Below, in pieces: positions 59,408-64,000 of a DNA stretch of 64,000 bases (the stretch's first letter is position 1; every line of letters starts with the position of its first letter). This DNA comes from Candidatus Omnitrophota bacterium (GTDB lineage: Bacteria > CAIJMQ01), in assembly GCA_018812925.1 (NCBI GenBank), contig JAHJCU010000005.1:134957-198956 (forward strand), read 5' to 3'. A program made the position numbers and the translations under genes. The notes beneath the pieces were generated by a model. That model was given only the letters and a program-made list of their open reading frames with translations, did no database searches and had not been told where the DNA came from.

Positions 59408-59964
59408 TTATTTAGTATTAATAAGCCCTATTATATATCTCTCAGTCTCTTTTGCCAATTCATTCGAATTTATAAGTACTGAAAGTTCATTATTTTTTGA
59501 TAATCCGGAATATGTCCAATTATGACTTCCTATTATTGTATACCTTGAATCTATGAATCTATCACTATTGTTTTTGTATGAGTCAGCGTTTCAACGCTAT
59601 TGTAATAAACTTTTACTCCTTTTTTCGAAAGGATTTTGCCGGTCTTCTGATTTTCCTTTGTGCTCTCCTCATCTCGGGAAATATCAAGCAAAACGGTTAC
59701 ATCTACCCCCCTTTTCTTTGCTTCTATCAAAGCATTTACAAAGATATTGGACGGGGATTTTGGATATTGGGAATAATATTTAAAAGAATACATCGCAACA
59801 AAGATAGATTTGGTTGCAGAATTAAATAGCGAATTAATTGTTTTACAATATTGTTCGGAAGTCAGCAATTCTACGTTTTCCGCCGTAAGTGCACAGACGC
59901 TGGCTTGTTGCAGTAAAAATAAAAGAAAGAAGGTTATAAATAAAATCTTAAACTTTTGTGCCAT
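59408..59964 (-). pseudogene. Secreted phospholipase D-like nuclease, frameshifted by an 8-bp tandem duplication
   Basis: From the ATG at 59964 the product has a signal peptide (KILFITFFLLFLLQQASVCA) and a PLD-superfamily domain (SIFVAMYSFKYYS, ALIEAKKRGVDVTVLLD) running into the HKD motif HTKTIVID, then stops at 59551. Removing one copy of the tandem GAATCTAT (59547-59554 and 59555-59562) restores RYTIIGSHNWTYSG, NNELSVLINSNE and a normal end at 59408. The intact protein would be about 183 aa, the size of one-HKD Nuc-type endonucleases. It may be dead, phase-variable or an assembly slip. The start overlaps the argF stop by one base. Confidence 0.82.
59547..59562. repeat. 8-bp perfect tandem duplication causing a frameshift
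   Basis: GAATCTAT twice in a row. Loss of one unit would re-open the PLD reading frame exactly through its catalytic motif. Confidence 0.9.
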
Positions 59965-60884
59965 TATTTTCCCAAAAGCAAAACCAACAACGCTTTTTGC
60001 GCGTGTAATTTGTTTTCTGCCTGTTCCCATACAATAGAGTGTGTGCCATCCAGCACTTCTGAAGTTATCTCTTCACCTCTATGAGCGGGCAAACAATGCA
60101 TAACAAGAACGTGCTTTTTGGCTGCCTTGACAAGTTTTTCGTTTATCTGGAAATCTCTGAAAGCGTTTAATCTTGCTTTTTTCTGTTCCTCTTCGCCCAT
60201 GGAAACCCACACATCCGTATAAATTACATCCGCGTTTTTGACCGCCTCTATAGGATTACTTAATAGTTTGATTTTGCATTTCGGATTTATTTTTTGCGCG
60301 TCTTCCAAAATTCCTGAGCTTGGCTCATATCCTTTGGGAGAAGAAATGGTCAAGTTAATACCTGTTTTTGCCGAGCCGTATATCAATGAATTACAAACAT
60401 TATTCCCGGCTCCTATATAAGTCAATTTTACATCTTCCAATTTACCGACTTTTTCTTTTATAGTAAACATATCTGATAAAATCTGACACGGATGGGAAAA
60501 ATCAGATAAAGCATTTATCACGGGAATTGAAGAATTCTCAGCCAATTTAGTCAGATTGTCGTGGTTATATGTTCTTACAGCTAGAGCATCAAGATAAAGC
60601 GAGAAAATCTTTGCCGCATCGGATAGGGTTTCGCCTCTTTTTAACTGGAGTTGTTCGGATTGTAAAAACAATGAATTCCCGCCGAGTTCTCTTATGGCTA
60701 TTTCAAAAGATATTCTCGTTCTTGTGGATAGTTTCTCAAATAAAAGCCCCAGGCTTTTTCCATCCAATAAATGGATAATCTTTTCCCCTCTTTTTCTTCT
60801 GATTTTTAATTCCGAAGCCATTTGAAAAAGAAGATTAATGTCTTGTTTATTTATATCTTTAATAGAAAGCAAATTTTTATTCAT
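59964..60884 (-). CDS. argF: Ornithine carbamoyltransferase
   Basis: 306 aa. Makes citrulline from ornithine and carbamoyl phosphate. Carbamoyl-phosphate motif STRTRISFE, DALAVRTYNHD, HPCQILSDMFT and the ornithine-binding VMHCLPAHRGEEI are intact. Located four bases after argD; the next gene overlaps its stop by one base. Confidence 0.97.
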   Translation of the reverse strand: MNKNLLSIKDINKQDINLLFQMASELKIRRKRGEKIIHLLDGKSLGLLFEKLSTRTRISFEIAIRELGGNSLFLQSEQLQLKRGETLSDAAKIFSLYLDALAVRTYNHDNLTKLAENSSIPVINALSDFSHPCQILSDMFTIKEKVGKLEDVKLTYIGAGNNVCNSLIYGSAKTGINLTISSPKGYEPSSGILEDAQKINPKCKIKLLSNPIEAVKNADVIYTDVWVSMGEEEQKKARLNAFRDFQINEKLVKAAKKHVLVMHCLPAHRGEEITSEVLDGTHSIVWEQAENKLHAQKALLVLLLGK

Positions 60885-60888
60885 GGTT

Positions 60889-62076
60889 TTATTTTAGGTT
60901 AGTCAATACTTCTTCAAGAATCTTTATCCCTTCATCGATTTCTTTTTTCTGCACGATAAGAGGAGGAACAAATCTTAATACATTTTCGCCTGCTGTTCCT
61001 ATGAGCAAACCCTTCTCCATGCATTTTAATAATATACCTCTTGCTCCGTTAGCAACAGGGGCAATTTCCATCCCCAACATTAGCCCTTTACCTCTTACTT
61101 CTTTTATGAACGGATATTTACTTTTTAAACTGTTTAATTTGTCCTTAAAATAATCTCCCATCTTGCCAGCGTTATCAATCAGATTATCTCCCAACATTGT
61201 TTTTAATGTTACAACTGCGGCTTTTGTCGCAAGAGGATTTCCTCCAAAAGTCGCCGCATGATTGCCGGGACTAATACAGGAAGAAACTTTTTCGTTTGCG
61301 ATTACGGCTCCTATAGGGACTCCTCCTCCCAACGATTTAGCAAGCGTAACCATGTCAGGTGTTATCCCGTAATATTCGTAAGCAAAGAGTTTGCCCGTTC
61401 TTCCCATTCCGCACTGGACCTCATCCAGAATGAGGAGTATATCGTTCTCATCGCAGAGTAATCTTACTTGTTTAAGGAATTCTTTTTTTGCGGGATTTAT
61501 GCCGCTTTCTCCCTGTACCGGTTCAATAAGTATTGCGCAAGTTTTGTCAGTAATAAGATTTTTGACGGATTCTATATTATTAAACTCTGCATATTTAAAA
61601 CCCGGCAGTAACGGCTCAAACCCTTTATGGAATTTATCCTGCCCTGTTGCAGTAAGCGCTCCGTAAGTTCTGCCGTGAAAAGAACCGCTCATTGTGATGA
61701 TTTCGTACCTGCCCTGTCCGTATTTTCTTGCAAACTTGATAGCCGCTTCGTTTGCTTCTGCTCCTGAGTTACAGAAAAAACATTTTCCTGGGAAAGAGTT
61801 CTCAACGAGAATAGACGCCAATTCAATCTGATTTGGGATAAGGTATAAATTGGATGTGTGAATTAGTTTCTCAGCTTGTTCTTTAATTGCTTCAACCAAT
61901 TTGGGATGAGAATGTCCCAACCCACTAACCGCAATGCCGGAAAGAAAGTCTATATATTCTTTGCCTTCCACATCCCAAATCTTACATCCTTTTCCGTGAG
62001 AAAACGCAATAGTTTTCCCTGCGTATGTTGGGATAATATATTTTTGGTCTAATTTGATCATCTCTTGTGTATTCAT
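60889..62076 (-). CDS. argD: Acetylornithine aminotransferase
   Basis: 395 aa. PLP-dependent class III aminotransferase. CNSGAEANEAAIKFARKY, SFHGRTYGALTATGQ, the PLP lysine in TLAKSLGGGVPIGA and ILDEVQCGMGRTGKLFAYE are characteristic. Could also serve succinyldiaminopimelate amination for lysine/DAP, as in E. coli. Confidence 0.95.
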   Translation of the reverse strand: MNTQEMIKLDQKYIIPTYAGKTIAFSHGKGCKIWDVEGKEYIDFLSGIAVSGLGHSHPKLVEAIKEQAEKLIHTSNLYLIPNQIELASILVENSFPGKCFFCNSGAEANEAAIKFARKYGQGRYEIITMSGSFHGRTYGALTATGQDKFHKGFEPLLPGFKYAEFNNIESVKNLITDKTCAILIEPVQGESGINPAKKEFLKQVRLLCDENDILLILDEVQCGMGRTGKLFAYEYYGITPDMVTLAKSLGGGVPIGAVIANEKVSSCISPGNHAATFGGNPLATKAAVVTLKTMLGDNLIDNAGKMGDYFKDKLNSLKSKYPFIKEVRGKGLMLGMEIAPVANGARGILLKCMEKGLLIGTAGENVLRFVPPLIVQKKEIDEGIKILEEVLTNLK

Positions 62077-62089
62077 TTTTAATACGCCT

Positions 62090-62178
62090 CGCTATGTTCG
62101 TAACTGGTAAATCGTAAAGAGTAAAGCGTAATTTTAAATTACTATTTACCAATTACCATTTACCATTTACCATTTACG
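62090..62178. repeat. Palindromic GGTAAA/TTTACC phrase repeat between argB and argD
   Basis: The left arm (AACTGGTAAATCGTAAAGAG, TAAAGCGTAATTTT) and the right arm (AAATTACTATTTACC, then ATTACCATTTACC units, three times) make an imperfect palindrome. Same phrase type as 23139-23232. Confidence 0.65.
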
Positions 62179-62185
62179 GGTTCTT

Positions 62186-63067
62186 TCATTTTGTTATCTC
62201 CGTTCCTACTCCTTTATCGGTAAATACTTCCAGAAGAATGCTATGCGAAATTCTTCCGTCTATTATATGTGTTTTCTTTACTCCGCCCAAAGTCGCTTTC
62301 TTGCAAGCGTTTACTTTTGGCATCATGCCGCCTTGAATAATCCCCTTTTTAATAAGTAAATCAATCTCAGATACCGGTATAGTAGAAATAAGCGTTCTTT
62401 CATCTTTAATATCTTTCAATATTCCGGGTTGGTTCGTGAGAATTATCATTTTCTCTGCTTTCAAAGCGATGGCAATTTCTGCGGCTACGATATCGGCGTT
62501 AATATTAAGCGTCATTCCGTTCTCTGTTACGCCTAATGGAGCGATTACCGGAATAAAACCTTCTCCGTTAGGCAAATTATTTTCGTTATCCAACGCCTTT
62601 ATAATCGAAAGATTTATTTCTTCCACTTCTCCCACCCAGCCCAAGTCTTCCCCCTTTGAGGAATTGAGCTTTTTTGCTTTAATTAATTTACCGTCTTTTC
62701 CTGAAAGACCTACTGCGTGAGTTCCTGCCTGATTAATCAAACTAACAAGGTCTTTATTTATCTTTCCCAATACCATCTCAACGACTTCTACTGTTTCCTT
62801 GTCGGTTTTTCTCATTCCTTCTGAAAATTCCGCTTTTTTACCCAGTCTTTCCAATAAGTTAGTTACCTGCGGCCCTCCTCCGTGAATTAATACCGGCTTT
62901 ATGCCGACAAATCTCATCAAAGCCATATCTTGGGCGATATTTTCTTTAACCTCTTCATTTGCTATGAGCTCACCGCCACATTTTATAACGATAACTTTAC
63001 CGTGAAATTGTCTTATATACGGCAATGCCTCTACAAGTATTTTCGCTCTATCAATCGCATTTTTCAT
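62186..63067 (-). CDS. argB: Acetylglutamate kinase
   Basis: 293 aa. Second step of arginine synthesis. VIKCGGELIANEEV, PVLIHGGGPQVTNLLERLG, LNINADIVAAEIA and the C-terminal IQGGMMPKVNACKKA with GVKKTHIIDGR are standard. The N-terminal helix (AKILVEALPYIRQFHGKV) is of the kind found in arginine-inhibited hexameric kinases, so feedback control by arginine is likely, by analogy. Confidence 0.96.
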   Translation of the reverse strand: MKNAIDRAKILVEALPYIRQFHGKVIVIKCGGELIANEEVKENIAQDMALMRFVGIKPVLIHGGGPQVTNLLERLGKKAEFSEGMRKTDKETVEVVEMVLGKINKDLVSLINQAGTHAVGLSGKDGKLIKAKKLNSSKGEDLGWVGEVEEINLSIIKALDNENNLPNGEGFIPVIAPLGVTENGMTLNINADIVAAEIAIALKAEKMIILTNQPGILKDIKDERTLISTIPVSEIDLLIKKGIIQGGMMPKVNACKKATLGGVKKTHIIDGRISHSILLEVFTDKGVGTEITK

Positions 63068-63069
63068 GG

Positions 63070-63402
63070 TTATTCTTTCCCATTTAATTTACCATCTTTT
63101 TTAAGATTCCCAACCCAAGATAACAAAAACGCTAAAACCAAATAGAAGATTATAGTTATCAATAATCCTGAAATACCATTAGGTGCAACGCCTATTCCTC
63201 CTCTCGAAAAATAGCTACCAAAACCTAAGGAATTTGCCAAACAAGCTGGTATGTAAAAGAACAAAATAACAAATCCCAAAGATCCAGGGAATTCTTGAGA
63301 AGTATTAGAAATTAATAATATAAGAGGAATTCCCAAAAACAATATTAAAAAAGATGTGAATAATCCCTTTCTTAATTTTGTGAACTTAAATATATTTATC
63401 AT
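63070..63402 (-). CDS. Small membrane protein of unknown function inside the arg cluster
   Basis: 110 aa from the ATG at 63402, which overlaps the argJ stop (ATGA); a longer frame would reach into argJ. Three hydrophobic segments are predicted (FTSFLILFLGIPLILLIS, LGFVILFFYIPACLAN, ISGLLITIIFYLVLAFLL) with a glycine-rich loop between the last two and a basic C-terminus. No family recognised. Translational coupling with argJ and a two-base gap to argB suggest real expression, perhaps arginine-linked, but nothing shows function. Confidence 0.6.
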   Translation of the reverse strand: MINIFKFTKLRKGLFTSFLILFLGIPLILLISNTSQEFPGSLGFVILFFYIPACLANSLGFGSYFSRGGIGVAPNGISGLLITIIFYLVLAFLLSWVGNLKKDGKLNGKE

Positions 63403-64000
63403 GTCGTATAATGAGCATTTATTTTCACATATTCTTCCGTAAGGTCGCAAGTCCATACCGTGGTTTCTTTATCGCCGTGGTGCAAATCAACTTCAATAAT
63501 TATTGCATTCTCTTTTTTCAAAGAGACGGAAAGTTCCTTTTCATTATAATCAACAAATTTCCCTTTCTCTATCAAAGATGTCCCCTGTAATTTCAATGAT
63601 ATTTTATCGGGGTTAAACTTCACCTTAACCGAACCCACAGCAGAAATTATTCTTCCCCAATTCGGGTCGGCGCCATACATAGCTGTCTTAACCAATGCAG
63701 AATTTGCAACTGCTTTCGCGGCTCTATGCGCATCCTTGTCATTCCAGGCGCCTTTAACTTTTACTTCTATAAGTTTGGTAGCTCCTTCTCCGTCGGAAGC
63801 CATTTTCTTCGCAAGTTCTTCGCATAAAAATGTAAGCGCTTGTGTAAACGCGGGAAAATTTTCACTTTTAGGTTTTATTCTCTCGTTTCTTGCCAAACCG
63901 TTAGCCATTATGAGCACGGTATCATCGGGAGACATACACCCGTCAACCGTTAATCTGTTAAAAGATTTATTAACTGCAATATGCAACGATTCTTTGAGCG
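63399..64000 (-). CDS. argJ: Arginine biosynthesis bifunctional protein ArgJ (N-terminal part outside window)
   Basis: Partial, 200 codons seen. Transfers acetyl from acetylornithine to glutamate, and may also use acetyl-CoA. The beta-chain portion is visible: LHIAVNKSFNRLTVDGCMSP, GDGEGATKLIEVKVKGA, KTAMYGADPNWGRI and the C-terminal DLTEEYVKINAHYTT. The autocleavage threonine lies beyond the edge. Co-transcribed with argB, argD, argF and argG on this strand. Confidence 0.95.
   Translation of the reverse strand, partial: LKESLHIAVNKSFNRLTVDGCMSPDDTVLIMANGLARNERIKPKSENFPAFTQALTFLCEELAKKMASDGEGATKLIEVKVKGAWNDKDAHRAAKAVANSALVKTAMYGADPNWGRIISAVGSVKVKFNPDKISLKLQGTSLIEKGKFVDYNEKELSVSLKKENAIIIEVDLHHGDKETTVWTCDLTEEYVKINAHYTT

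Noticed and set aside
21417-62178. CRISPR arrays in the repeat-rich gaps
   Set aside because: The phrases are short and degenerate, and there are no regular unique spacers and no cas genes.
1-64000. A defence island, toxin-antitoxin pair or prophage as the hidden system
   Set aside because: No nuclease-helicase pairs, integrases, phage structural genes or typical small toxin-antitoxin gene pairs were recognised. The only weak hint is the frameshifted gene at 21937-23068.

Overview
The window is an AT-rich, densely coded stretch of a Gram-negative bacterial chromosome, probably from an uncultured candidate phylum near the PVC/Omnitrophota assemblage. That placement is an inference. It rests on the lipid A-type acyltransferase, meso-diaminopimelate-type MurE, DUF1559-like prepilins with the Planctomycetes/Lentisphaerae/Omnitrophota N-terminus, abundant HEAT and dockerin-like calcium repeats, and a hexulose-phosphate synthase-RraA fusion. 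No rRNA, tRNA, CRISPR array, prophage or insertion sequence was seen.

Layout. Positions 1-3.4 kb hold an lpxL-like acyltransferase (cut by the window edge), a PlsC-like acyltransferase, a methyltransferase and miaA. Positions 3.5-8.3 kb hold an ECF sigma / putative anti-sigma / 472-aa membrane protein operon, followed by the decayed remains of a second copy, split by an alpha-amylase gene on the other strand. Positions 8.4-15.6 kb are accessory: a lone lipoyl domain, HPS-RraA, a LysM protein, a large GH31 lipoprotein of unlike base composition, a HIT protein and an unknown. Positions 15.7-21.9 kb are housekeeping: ruvC-ruvA-ruvB, a 69-aa protein, metG, pyrF, rpsO, infC, rpmI, rplT. Positions 21.9-26.1 kb hold a frameshifted unknown gene, a cyclic-nucleotide-binding domain fused to a D-2-hydroxyacid dehydrogenase, and pheS without pheT.

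Positions 26.2-31.4 kb form a three-gene operon of exported proteins (Ig-like/TSP3/HEAT protein, HEAT protein, circularly permuted NlpC/P60-like protein). From 31.45 to 37.9 kb a cobalamin riboswitch with an attenuator precedes two prepilin genes, the homocysteine- and folate-binding parts of methionine synthase as separate genes, and btuF-btuC-btuD. This looks like a B12-scavenging and methionine-synthesis unit. Positions 38.0-51.3 kb are a dcw wall-synthesis cluster (mraZ to murC) with a PilZ gene inserted and without ddl, murB, ftsQ, ftsA and ftsZ. Positions 51.3-64 kb run on the minus strand: argJ-(membrane protein)-argB-argD-argF-(broken PLD nuclease)-argG, dnaJ, a 30-aa basic protein, ctpA, a divergent polysaccharide deacetylase, a GspG-like protein, tsaD and dprA.

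Two patterns cut across the window. First, several promoters place the -10 box only 6 or 9 bases before the start codon (miaA, HIT gene, mraZ, the HPS-RraA gene, the 190-aa gene), so leaderless mRNAs seem common. Second, nearly every longer intergenic gap holds an imperfect palindrome made of short repeated phrases. At least three times this repeat DNA reaches into a reading frame or abuts its stop (ctpA tail, btuF signal peptide, lipoyl protein end).
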